Below, one piece after another: positions 55,506-62,930 of a DNA stretch of 64,000 bases. Position numbers and translations under genes: made by a program. Under the pieces are notes generated by a model, which was given only the letters and a program-made list of their open reading frames with translations, was not told the origin of the DNA and did no database searches. The stretch's first letter is position 1. The number at the start of each line of letters is the position of its first letter. The stretch is taken from NCBI RefSeq assembly GCF_004364975.1, contig NZ_SOBW01000010.1, positions 115,937-179,936 on the forward strand. Direction: 5' to 3'. The stretch comes from Gelidibacter sediminis (lineage in GTDB: Bacteria; Bacteroidota; Bacteroidia; Flavobacteriales; Flavobacteriaceae).

Positions 55506-55919
55506 ATGATGTCCTTATTAAAAAAAATTGTCATACGTAAAGCTGATGTAGATGTCGGACTTCTAGTTTTTCGAATACTTGCGGCAGGTGCTTTGCTCAA
55601 AGCGCATGGCTTACCAAAGCTTTTAGACATTCAAGCTTCTATAGCACACATCCCAGACCCCTTAGGTTTCGGAGGCACATTTTCTACCTATTACGCCATC
55701 TTCACCAACGTGATTTGCGCTTTATGTGTAGCTTTTGGCTTTTTAACACGATTTGCTGCTTTTTTCATCATTACACTCACATTATCAGGTTTGCTTTTAA
55801 TCCACTTACATGACCCTGCTAATATCCAAGACACACCCATTATTTACTCTATAGTATTCGGTTTTATAGCCTATATGGGCGCTGGTAAGTACAGTTTAGA
55901 TCACAAATTTTTTAAATAA
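55506..55919 (+). CDS. DoxX family membrane protein, copy 2
   Basis: A 137-residue DoxX protein with four helices: VLVFRILAAGALLKAHGLPKL (helix 1 and first loop), PDPLGFGGTFSTYYAIFTNVICALCVAFGFL and TPIIYSIVFGFIAYMGAGKYSLDHKF. It differs from copy 1 and is not a recent duplicate. The start could be the first or second of two adjacent ATG codons (55506 or 55509). Confidence 0.9.
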   Translation: MMSLLKKIVIRKADVDVGLLVFRILAAGALLKAHGLPKLLDIQASIAHIPDPLGFGGTFSTYYAIFTNVICALCVAFGFLTRFAAFFIITLTLSGLLLIHLHDPANIQDTPIIYSIVFGFIAYMGAGKYSLDHKFFK

Positions 55920-56000
55920 GTTATGATAACGCAACACCAATGACTTAATCAATTTTTTGTCATTGCTAATTTTAATTGCTTTTCAAATTTTAATGATCAG

Positions 56001-56450
56001 ATGAAACCACAACTTCTATATATTATTTTAGCAGTCCTAGCAGGATCTGTTTTGCCCTTACAAGCCGGCCTCAATGTACAACTAGGGAAATCTGTCCATC
56101 AACCCATTTTTGCAGCATTTGCTTCTTTCTTAATTGGAACCATAGGTTTGCTAATCTATCTTTTTATATTAAAATTCGATTTTTCAACCATAGTGCAAAC
56201 CAAAACTGTATCGCCTGTTGTCTGGATTGCTGGACTATTGGGTGCTTTTTATGTTGCAGCTGTAATTATCCTTGCACCCAAACTGGGCACCGCATTAACA
56301 TTTGTATTGGTAGTTGCAGGACAAATGACGGTTTCGTTGGTTCTAGATCATTACGGTTTGTTAGGCCTGCCAGTGAAACAAATTAACTGGCAACGCTTGC
56401 TTGGTGTGGCTTTTTTGGTGGTTGGTGTTTTGCTGATACGGAAATTTTAA
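56001..56450 (+). CDS. DMT family transporter, YdcZ (DUF606) type
   Basis: A 149-residue protein with five hydrophobic helices (YIILAVLAGSVLPLQAGLNVQLG; AAFASFLIGTIGLLIYLFIL; VVWIAGLLGAFYVAAVIILAPKLG; FVLVVAGQMTVSLVLDHYGLLG; LLGVAFLVVGVLLI). This is the YdcZ-like half-size DMT family, expected to work as a dimer. No substrate is known. The porin gene follows 4 nt after its stop, so the two are co-transcribed. Confidence 0.88.
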   Translation: MKPQLLYIILAVLAGSVLPLQAGLNVQLGKSVHQPIFAAFASFLIGTIGLLIYLFILKFDFSTIVQTKTVSPVVWIAGLLGAFYVAAVIILAPKLGTALTFVLVVAGQMTVSLVLDHYGLLGLPVKQINWQRLLGVAFLVVGVLLIRKF

Positions 56451-56454
56451 GACT

Positions 56455-57822
56455 ATGAAAAGCTGGACATTCTTTTTAGGTTTATTTTATATTGGCACGC
56501 TATATCAGCCATTGTCAGCACAAACAACTACACCTCCTGATGCAAACATTCTGGAATTTAAACTTCTTCGTCAAAACGACAGCATCGCCATTACTGAACC
56601 AAAAGATTTCTATCAACGCATAAAATCAAGCCCATTAAAGTCAGCTAATTCATTAAGTTTTGGCGGCAGCTACCGTTTTCAAACAGAAGCGTTTATTAAT
56701 GAACAGTTTGACAAAACTAAAAACCAGTCCGATGCTTGGTATTTACACCGCGGCATGTTGCACGCCCATTTAAAATTGGGCAACAACTTTGAAATTTTTT
56801 CTGAGCTGAATTCTAGCACCGTGTTGAGCAAACAAAATATAGCTCCAGTAGATAAGGACATACTGAACATCAACCAGCTTTTTGCACGCTATTATTTTAA
56901 TGACCATCTCAACCTGCTCATTGGCCGTCAGAATATGCGATACGGAATTGGGAGATTAATAGATGTGCGCGAAGGCCCAAACGTCCGACTCTCCTTTGAT
57001 ATGGCGCAATTGCAATATAAAAACCAAATTTCAACTGTAACTGGATTTTATGCCATCCCGGTACAACAAAAAGAAGGCGTTTTTGACAATGAGGCCTTTG
57101 AAACTGACGAAACCCTTACTGCACTGTATTGGACACAACATTGGACAGCACAGACCAATACAGATCTTAACATTCTTCACAAAGACGAAGCAAACAAAAC
57201 GTGGAATGCTGGTACCGCATCTGACCAAAGAACATCCATAGGGCTGCGACATTTTGGAACTTGGAACGGCCTCACCTACAACAACGAATTTGTATATCAG
57301 TTAGGCACTTTTGGCGATGAAAACATAAGTGCATGGACTGTTTCCTTTAATGTGGAAAAGGAATTTAACCCATCTCACCCTATTACGCTTGGCCTTAAAA
57401 CGGAAGCCATTAGTGGCGACGCTGATGCAAATGACAACACTCTAAACACTTTTGATGCCCTTTATCCTAGAGGGGCTTATTTTGGCCGTGTGGCACGTTT
57501 TGGGCCATCAAATCTCATCGATGTACATCCGTATGTTAAAAGCGCTCTTGGCAAGGTGAGTATTGAGATGGACTATGTAGCCTTCTGGCGATTTTCTACC
57601 GATGACGGACTCTACAATCCGGCCTTATTATTAGAGTATCCTTCTGTTAACAACGAGCGTTTTATCGCCAATCAAATAGGTGCCATTGTGGGGTATGAAG
57701 TTAATAAATTTATAACTTTTGAACTGGAATCTAACGTTATTTTTCCTGGCGCCTTCTTAAAACAGAGCCACCAAGGAGATACCTTATATCATTTTGTGTT
57801 TACAACGGAATTTAAATTCTAG
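56455..57822 (+). CDS. alginate-export-type outer membrane porin
   Basis: A 455-residue protein with a signal peptide (ending PLSAQ), then beta-strands that fit a 16-18-strand barrel of the alginate export (AlgE-like) family: FGGSYRFQTEAFINEQFD, RGMLHAHLKLGNNFEIFSELNSS, YYFNDHLNLLIGRQNMRYGIGRLIDVREGPNVRLSFDM, DADANDNTLNTFDALYPRGAYFG and a terminal Phe. Members export or import various organic compounds. In this cluster it could admit the substrate of the amidohydrolase or isochorismatase-like enzyme; that is inference. Confidence 0.9.
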   Translation: MKSWTFFLGLFYIGTLYQPLSAQTTTPPDANILEFKLLRQNDSIAITEPKDFYQRIKSSPLKSANSLSFGGSYRFQTEAFINEQFDKTKNQSDAWYLHRGMLHAHLKLGNNFEIFSELNSSTVLSKQNIAPVDKDILNINQLFARYYFNDHLNLLIGRQNMRYGIGRLIDVREGPNVRLSFDMAQLQYKNQISTVTGFYAIPVQQKEGVFDNEAFETDETLTALYWTQHWTAQTNTDLNILHKDEANKTWNAGTASDQRTSIGLRHFGTWNGLTYNNEFVYQLGTFGDENISAWTVSFNVEKEFNPSHPITLGLKTEAISGDADANDNTLNTFDALYPRGAYFGRVARFGPSNLIDVHPYVKSALGKVSIEMDYVAFWRFSTDDGLYNPALLLEYPSVNNERFIANQIGAIVGYEVNKFITFELESNVIFPGAFLKQSHQGDTLYHFVFTTEFKF

Positions 57823-57833
57823 AACACAAAAGC

Positions 57834-57953
57834 ATGAAAATCACAACAAAAAAGAAACAAACCCTAAAGCTTCGTAATAAATGCCTAATTATGAAGTTAG
57901 ACACCAACAAAAAGTCCATCATACAATCGGCTGAAAGTTGTTGTCTGACTTAG
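57834..57953 (+). CDS. possible small protein, 39 residues
   Basis: An ATG 12 nt after the porin stop opens 39 codons (MKITTKKKQTLKLRNKC...SAESCCLT). It is Lys-rich with a Cys pair near the end and no recognisable domain. Close spacing after the porin gene is its only support. From 57954 to 58162 I see no gene, only a -7 element for the next gene. Confidence 0.3.
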   Translation: MKITTKKKQTLKLRNKCLIMKLDTNKKSIIQSAESCCLT

Positions 57954-58064
57954 CTTAATTTTGCAAGTAGGCGAGAATATCTAATTAGCTATTGTTAAGG
58001 TTTTATGTAGCTGTATAAGGCATGATTTAATTCTAAAGCGCTAAAATTTGCTTGGAAAAACATC

Positions 58065-58072
58065 TACTTTTG
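58065..58072 (+). promoter_or_regulatory. possible Bacteroidota -7 element for the MliC-like gene
   Basis: TACTTTTG fits TAnnTTTG; an upstream TTTG at 58047-58050 is closer than usual. The leader would be about 84 nt. Confidence 0.35.
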
Positions 58073-58162
58073 GCTTATATAAGCATCAATAACCGAACAC
58101 ACCCATAAAAAAGTTCAATAACATGCTGATCACAATTTTAACCATCGAATAATTGTAAAGAA

Positions 58163-58972
58163 ATGAATAAAAAGATTTTAAATATCGCCATGATGGCATC
58201 AATTTTAATAGTAAGCTTTAAAGAAGAATCTAAGCAAACAGACAGCAAAATCCAAACTATGGAACAAACATCCACAACTTCTGAGGACTTGATTAAAATT
58301 TCAAAGGTAGATGCTGACGATAATTCTCTAGATATGACTTTTGATAATGTAAGAGGGGTTGCCACCATTAAATTTAATGGCGATACGGCGCAACTTACGA
58401 GTCAAAAACCAGCCTCCGGAATTTGGTATAAAAATGACGTATACGAATTAAGAGGTAAGGGCAACGACCTGACCTTAATCAAAAACGGAAAAGTAGTTTT
58501 TGAACATAAAGATTTGAAAACTTCAGTGACTTCCAAAAATGAAAACGGCGATGTATTGACGCTAAGCTTTAACATTACGGAAGGCACAGCTAAGGCGTAT
58601 TTAAATGGCGGCGATCAAATTGATTTAGTAGCCCAAAAAGCCGCTTCCGGTTTTTGGTATTCCAATGATCAGTATGAATTAAGAGGCCAAGGAAATGACC
58701 TTCAATTAACCAAAGACGATGTTGTTGTGTTTGAACATAAGGACCAAAAAGTTGTCATTGAAGCAAAGGGTAGCAACGGCGACATCCTTAACATGACTTT
58801 TAACAATACGGATGGTACGTTACAAGCTTTTCTTAATGGTGGCGACCAAATCGATTTAGTGGCCCAAAAAGCCGCTTCGGGCATTTGGTACAAAAATGAC
58901 TATTATGAATTAAGAGGTAAAGGCGATAGCTATGAATTGACTAAAGACGGCAAAACAGTATTTAAAAATTAA
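58163..58972 (+). CDS. triple MliC-like (lysozyme inhibitor) domain protein
   Basis: A 269-residue protein with three tandem MliC-like domains, about residues 48-115, 116-190 and 191-269. Each contains the parallel WYKNDVYELRGKGNDLTL / WYSNDQYELRGQGNDLQL / WYKNDYYELRGKGDSYEL, and the second and third share NGGDQIDLVAQKAASG. MliC proteins inhibit c-type lysozyme from the periplasm or surface. The N-terminus looks like a lipoprotein signal, but the lipobox Cys position is Phe (ILIVSFKEES, TTT at 58217-58219); one change TGT to TTT would explain it. The protein may be anchored by an uncleaved signal instead. A terminator follows. Confidence 0.82.
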   Translation: MNKKILNIAMMASILIVSFKEESKQTDSKIQTMEQTSTTSEDLIKISKVDADDNSLDMTFDNVRGVATIKFNGDTAQLTSQKPASGIWYKNDVYELRGKGNDLTLIKNGKVVFEHKDLKTSVTSKNENGDVLTLSFNITEGTAKAYLNGGDQIDLVAQKAASGFWYSNDQYELRGQGNDLQLTKDDVVVFEHKDQKVVIEAKGSNGDILNMTFNNTDGTLQAFLNGGDQIDLVAQKAASGIWYKNDYYELRGKGDSYELTKDGKTVFKN

Positions 58973-59050
58973 CATGGTATGATGCAAAGGTTAACCATTT
59001 AGAACAGCCTTTAGACTATAACACCTAGCTTGATAAATTTAGAAAATGCG

Positions 59051-59090
59051 CAACAACGGATTGTACTCACAATCCGTTTTGTTGTTTATA
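59051..59090 (+). terminator. intrinsic terminator after the MliC-like gene
   Basis: ACGGATTGT and ACAATCCGT form a perfect 9-bp stem, extended by CAACA/TGTTG with a bulge, within 59051-59084, followed by TTTATA. Confidence 0.8.
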
Positions 59091-59202
59091 CAAGCAATGT
59101 TACAACACCATTTAAAGTCGATAAAAATGAATCGATTGTTGAATATATCCAGAAATAAATTAGTTAGATTAACCACCTAAATTACGCTATCCCATTAAAT
59201 TT

Positions 59203-59583
59203 TTAATTCATATAATCTTGCCATTGAATCAGGATGTACTTCTCTACCCCATGTTCTAATCTTCTCAAAAATCCATATTCATAGACAAACAGATACACAT
59301 CGCCCTTTCCATTTTTCCAATAATGGGTAAAAAATCGAGCGTCAAATCCTTTAGCCTTCAACACACTAGTTCTTACAGTAACCTTTCCACCTTTATTATA
59401 ATCCTTTAACAGTTTTCGATTGAGACGGAGTTGATTATCAACCTTGTTATAAAACCGTTCCGGTTGGGCCCTGGTTTGTTGGTATTGATAGGCACTCTTG
59501 CATTGGGGGTCACAAAATTTCTTATCGGATCTACCAAACACTTCCTTTTTACAATACAAACATGATTTTTGAAGCCGCTCCAT
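59203..59583 (-). CDS. small zinc-finger protein, divergent from the recombinase
   Basis: A 126-residue basic protein. It starts with a zinc-binding motif, CLYCKKEVFGRSDKKFCDPQCKSAYQ, of the CxxC...CxxxC type, followed by an Arg/Lys-rich helix region and a C-terminal part (FDARFFTHYWKNGKGDVYLFVYEYGFLRRLEHGVEKYILIQW). Similar short proteins occur in many flavobacteria without known function. It is 82 nt from the divergent recombinase gene, so the two may share a control region. A link to cassette recombination is only a suggestion. Confidence 0.72.
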   Translation of the reverse strand: MERLQKSCLYCKKEVFGRSDKKFCDPQCKSAYQYQQTRAQPERFYNKVDNQLRLNRKLLKDYNKGGKVTVRTSVLKAKGFDARFFTHYWKNGKGDVYLFVYEYGFLRRLEHGVEKYILIQWQDYMN

Positions 59584-59665
59584 ATTAAATGAATATTATA
59601 CGCATCCTATTCGGTTAAGATACGTTTAAATCATTCATATCCACTAACTTGGTTAAAAAAAAATC

Positions 59666-60790
59666 ATGACTCACAAAAGTATCACGTTAAAGCACTTACT
59701 CATCGACCAGAAAAAGTGCATCGGACTCCAATATAGCACTAATAAAGTGCTTCAAGCTCTTGTAGACAGTTTACCAAATTGCACTTGGAGTACGGAATAC
59801 GGCATGTTCTACCTCCCTAACACAAAACACAATCTCGAATTGATTTTTAAGACATTTCATGGTGTAGCTTGGGTAAATGGCAATTATTTCTTTTCAGAAA
59901 AAGTCATTAACCAAGACAATCCAGAACTTAATTTAGAGCGCTATAGAAAAAGATTGCCAAAAAAAGGGTTCAAACCTTGTCCTGAAGAATATCTTTTGAA
60001 ATTGGAACTGAAAAGGTATTCAGATAATACGGTAAAAAATTACGTATCTTGTTTTGAGGCTTTTATCAATCATTATTATGATGAAGATCCTATCACGCTT
60101 AATGAATTTGATGTTAGAAAGTATCTGCAGAAGCTAATTCAAGAAAAAAAATCAAACTCCTATATCAATCTATCCATCAACAGCATTAAATTTTACTACG
60201 AAATTGTACACGGTATGCCCAATAGGTTTTACAGTATAGAAAGACCTCGTAAGGTAAAGCAGCTGCCCAATGTATTGTCTAAAGAGGAAATAGTAAACAT
60301 CATTAACAGCACCAACAACATCAAGCACAAATGTATTGTGAGCTTATTGTATTCCTCTGGACTGAGAAGAAGTGAATTACTTAATTTATTGGTCACAGAT
60401 ATTGACAGCAAAAGGATGGTTGTAAAAATTAATAATGCAAAGGGAAACAAAGATCGCATATCTATTTTAAGTCCCAGTATATTAAAAGATTTACAGAGCT
60501 ATTACAAGGCATATAGACCAAAAACCTATCTTTTTGAAGGAAGGCCTGGCACACCTTACAGTGCTTCCAGTGTTCTAAGTCTTTTAACGGCGGCCACAGA
60601 AAAAGCAGGCATTGTGAAAAAAGTAACACCTCATATGTTACGGCACAGTTTTGCGACACATTTACTAGAAAATGGCACTGACATCAGACACATTCAATTG
60701 CTGTTAGGCCACAGTTCAACGAAAACTACCGAAATTTACACGCATGTTGCCAACAGATCGTTCATGGAAATTAAAGATTTACTATCTTAG
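59666..60790 (+). CDS. tyrosine recombinase (XerC/D-like), candidate cassette integrase
   Basis: A 374-residue site-specific recombinase with all catalytic residues: R234 (GLRRSE), K in AKGNKDR, H323 and R326 (HMLRH), H349 (LLGHSS) and the nucleophile Y358 (IYTHV). Residues about 105-185 are the SAM-like core-binding domain. Residues 1-100 form an extra N-terminal domain (KVLQALVDSLPNCTWSTEYGMFYLPNTKH) that I cannot name. The catalytic domain runs straight from KDRISILSPSILKDL to TYLFEGRPG and lacks the additional insertion characteristic of IntI. The gene lies 40 nt upstream of an attI-like site and a cassette array in the same orientation, so it is the likely integrase for the array. That assignment is inference. 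Confidence 0.9.
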   Translation: MTHKSITLKHLLIDQKKCIGLQYSTNKVLQALVDSLPNCTWSTEYGMFYLPNTKHNLELIFKTFHGVAWVNGNYFFSEKVINQDNPELNLERYRKRLPKKGFKPCPEEYLLKLELKRYSDNTVKNYVSCFEAFINHYYDEDPITLNEFDVRKYLQKLIQEKKSNSYINLSINSIKFYYEIVHGMPNRFYSIERPRKVKQLPNVLSKEEIVNIINSTNNIKHKCIVSLLYSSGLRRSELLNLLVTDIDSKRMVVKINNAKGNKDRISILSPSILKDLQSYYKAYRPKTYLFEGRPGTPYSASSVLSLLTAATEKAGIVKKVTPHMLRHSFATHLLENGTDIRHIQLLLGHSSTKTTEIYTHVANRSFMEIKDLLS

Positions 60791-60801
60791 CGATATAGCG
60801 C

Positions 60802-60837
60802 GTATATAGTTAATAGTCTATACCCTATTGTTGGCAC
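60802..60837 (+). other. attI-like primary recombination site
   Basis: GTATA...TATAC (60802-60823) flanks a short centre, and GTTGGCAC begins at 60830, 40 nt after the recombinase stop. The distance from TATAC to GTT is 6 nt, as in the array sites, but there is no left AAC box. A single-core site next to the integrase gene is what an attI is expected to look like. The first cassette begins with the T at 60831. Confidence 0.65.
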
Positions 60838-61626
60838 ACATATAAAAAAAACACGTTTTCAGATTGAAAAATAAGGTAATTTTACTGTTTCTACTACTAA
60901 TTTCATTTAGCGGATTTACTCAAAATCTGACTGAAAAAGAATTTGTGATTCTGACTTTTGAAATGGACAGAAATAAAGATTCTCACGGAACTTTTATTTA
61001 CTATTGGGTTGCGGAATTAGAAAGATATGAAAAGGTAGATGAATATAAAGAACCCAAAATCTATTCTTTTTTTTTACACGAATTTTATGGTAGTGACCAA
61101 TTGGAATCTTGTTGTTTAGGAAAAGTGTCTTATCCCTACACTATGACAACCGGAACGGAATTTAATTTCCCTGACAATTACAGCGAATACCTAACTGAAT
61201 TACGTGAATTGGTGAAAAAGAATAGACAAAAAATTCAAGTAGTCAAAAAAGAATGGAAAGACGGTTATAAGGAAAAAGTAACTGTTTATGCAACACCTGT
61301 TCGAGGAAAATTATGTGATTGTGAATTTGGTGGAGACCGATTTTTGACAAAAGGCGATCGAATTAGTTTTCCAAAAGGAAATTATCAAATAATAAAAGAC
61401 TATTTGACTAAAGAAAAGCGGATTCTACTCTATAAAGACTTTTCCGATTTTGACTATTCAAACACCGATTATAGAACTGGAAAATGAAAAAAATACGTGT
61501 GCCAACACCGTGTAAAATTAATTGCTTGGTGCAAGCCTACTTACGAAAATCCTCGCGGATTTTCTATTCGGTTTGTATTTGCTAAATTAGGTGCTTAAAC
61601 CACGCAACTAATCTTACACAAACACG
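60831..61626 (+). mobile_element. gene cassette 1 (exported hypothetical protein)
   Basis: Bounded by the G/TT crossover points of GTTGGC (60830) and GTTGTG (61626). The head, GTTGGCACACATAT (60830-60843), is complementary at 13 of 14 positions to ATACGTGTGCCAAC (61493-61506), the inner box of its own attC-like site. One ORF fills the cassette. Confidence 0.85.
60864..61487 (+). CDS. exported hypothetical protein (cassette 1)
   Basis: A 207-residue protein starting at TTG 60864, 34 nt into the cassette. The TTG is needed because the signal peptide (KNKVILLFLLLISFSGFTQ) begins directly after it. The mature part is charged and strand-rich with two Cys-containing segments, SCCLGKVSYPYT and KLCDCEFGGDRFL, which may form disulfides or bind metal. 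I recognise no family. The protein should be periplasmic or lipid-free surface-exposed. The stop is 5 nt before the inner box of the attC-like site, as usual for cassettes. Confidence 0.75.
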   Translation: MKNKVILLFLLLISFSGFTQNLTEKEFVILTFEMDRNKDSHGTFIYYWVAELERYEKVDEYKEPKIYSFFLHEFYGSDQLESCCLGKVSYPYTMTTGTEFNFPDNYSEYLTELRELVKKNRQKIQVVKKEWKDGYKEKVTVYATPVRGKLCDCEFGGDRFLTKGDRISFPKGNYQIIKDYLTKEKRILLYKDFSDFDYSNTDYRTGK

Positions 61627-61632
61627 TTGTGC
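61500..61632 (+). repeat. attC-like site 1
   Basis: An imperfect palindrome. AAC (61504-61506), 3 nt, GTGTAA...TTGCTTGG on the left; CCACGCAACTAATC-TTACAC, 6 nt, GTT (61626-61628) on the right. The arms pair at about 17 of 20 positions. The centre holds GAAAATCC/GGATTTTC (61545-61564). Confidence 0.85.
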
Positions 61633-62549
61633 TTCATTATCAGAAACCGCTAACCAATGATAAAATTCTTTAGAAAAATACGTTACGACCTTATGGAGAA
61701 AAACAAAACTGTGAAGTATTTTAAATATGCTATTGGAGAGATTATACTTGTTGTTATTGGTATTCTAATTGCTCTTCAGATTAATAACTGGAATGAAAAC
61801 AAAAGTAATTTAAAAGAGTCTAATGAGTTTGTTGCACGACTAAAAGCCGAAGTAAAAAGCAATATAGGTTTTACAAAAGTGGAAATTGAAAAAAAAGAAA
61901 GCCAGAGGAGAAGTTCGTTGGCTATTTTAAAAATGTTTGGAGAAGATATTACTAAACTTTCTTCCAAGACATTGGACAGCTTAATCAATATATCTATGGC
62001 AAACGGCAACATGGAGTTTAAAAACGGAACCTTAAATGAAGGACTGAATACTGGAAAGGTCGCACTTATTAAATCGGATTCCTTAAAGACACTTTTATAC
62101 GGTTTGCCATCTCTAGTCGAAGAAGTTAGAAGTGGAGAAAAATACATGAACGAAGACCTTAACGAATATTTTTATCCGTTTATATATGAGCATATCAGTT
62201 TCAGACAGATGGACTATGAACACACTGCGAATGGAGAACTAATCGGACCTTCAAAATTTAGCAGTCACAACAATTTAAATGTGCTGAATATTTTAAAGTT
62301 TGAGAGTTTAGTAGATAATATATTCTATAACTCTAATGTACAGATTGACAACTACCAAAGACTTAAAACTGAATTAGAAAACCTCTATGAATTAATCGAG
62401 GAATATGACTAGAATAACGAAAGCACAACAATGTATAACCGCAATTACGGCGGATTCGACTACGTCCGAATCCACTCGGAATTGCTAAAGTCTGTGCTAA
62501 ACCGAAAATTAACGCATATTAACCCGTAACTGACGGTTATACGAGACCG
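61627..62549 (+). mobile_element. gene cassette 2 (DUF6090 protein)
   Basis: Starts after G 61626 and ends at G 62549. The head GTTGTGCTT is complementary to AAGCACAAC (62421-62429), the inner box of its own attC-like site. One ORF. Confidence 0.82.
61657..62412 (+). CDS. DUF6090 family membrane protein (cassette 2)
   Basis: A 251-residue protein with the family opening MIKFFRKIRYDLMEKNKTVKYFKYAIGEIILVVIGILIALQINNWNE shown in parts: a basic N-terminus, then one transmembrane helix (about residues 26-46), then a long periplasmic helical domain. DUF6090 proteins are abundant in Flavobacteriia, often in many diverse copies, and have no known function. The start ATG 61657 is 31 nt into the cassette, and the stop is 9 nt before its inner box. 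Its presence as a cassette may explain the high copy variability of the family. Confidence 0.88.
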   Translation: MIKFFRKIRYDLMEKNKTVKYFKYAIGEIILVVIGILIALQINNWNENKSNLKESNEFVARLKAEVKSNIGFTKVEIEKKESQRRSSLAILKMFGEDITKLSSKTLDSLINISMANGNMEFKNGTLNEGLNTGKVALIKSDSLKTLLYGLPSLVEEVRSGEKYMNEDLNEYFYPFIYEHISFRQMDYEHTANGELIGPSKFSSHNNLNVLNILKFESLVDNIFYNSNVQIDNYQRLKTELENLYELIEEYD

Positions 62550-62555
62550 TTGGCA
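62423..62555 (+). repeat. attC-like site 2
   Basis: AAC (62427-62429), 3 nt, GTATAACCG on the left; CGGTTATAC (62534-62542), 6 nt, GTT (62549-62551) on the right. Further pairing: CAATTACGG with the CCGTAACTG segment. The centre has GGATTCG/CGAATCC (62452-62473), different from sites 1 and 4. Confidence 0.85.
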
Positions 62556-62924
62556 ACAATTCCCGATCGCAGTTGAAAACCCAAAGAATTTGGAGTATTT
62601 AAAAGCTCATTTCTCACCAAAATTCCGTGCATTTCTCCAGCTGACTTCCCACTCATACGTTAAATAAAAACTATACCGACTTTAGCCAGATTGCGGATTG
62701 ACAAGGTTTACGGATTAAAAAAACTAGGATTTTTTGCCAGTTTACTGCCCGCGATTTTTTTTTTGATTTTTAGGCCAGATAAAACGAAAAACAACTGTTG
62801 CCAACAATGTGTATAAAAAATGCTTACTTTAGTTCCTAACCAATGGCTGTGCTTGTTTGCTAGCGTCCGATTTTCCTGCGGAAAATCCGCGCATACAAAC
62901 ACGCACTTTTCATACACGTAAACG
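62550..62924 (+). mobile_element. gene cassette 3, no ORF seen
   Basis: Starts after G 62549 and ends at G 62924, 375 nt in total, of which about 125 are the attC-like site. The head GTTGGCAACAATT is complementary at 12 of 13 positions to AACTGTTGCCAAC (62793-62805). I find no plausible coding sequence on either strand. It may be an ORF-less cassette, a decayed one, or carry a promoter or small RNA. Confidence 0.75.
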
Positions 62925-62930
62925 TTGTAA
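62799..62930 (+). repeat. attC-like site 3
   Basis: AAC (62803-62805), 3 nt, GTGTATAAAAAATGC on the left; GCACTTTTCATACAC (62903-62917), 6 nt, GTT (62924-62926) on the right. The centre has GATTTTCC/GGAAAATC (62869-62887). Confidence 0.85.

Noticed and set aside
60831..60840. TTGGCAC as a second sigma-54 promoter
   Set aside because: There is no GC at the -12 distance; the sequence is the head of cassette 1 and is fully explained by its match to the inner box.
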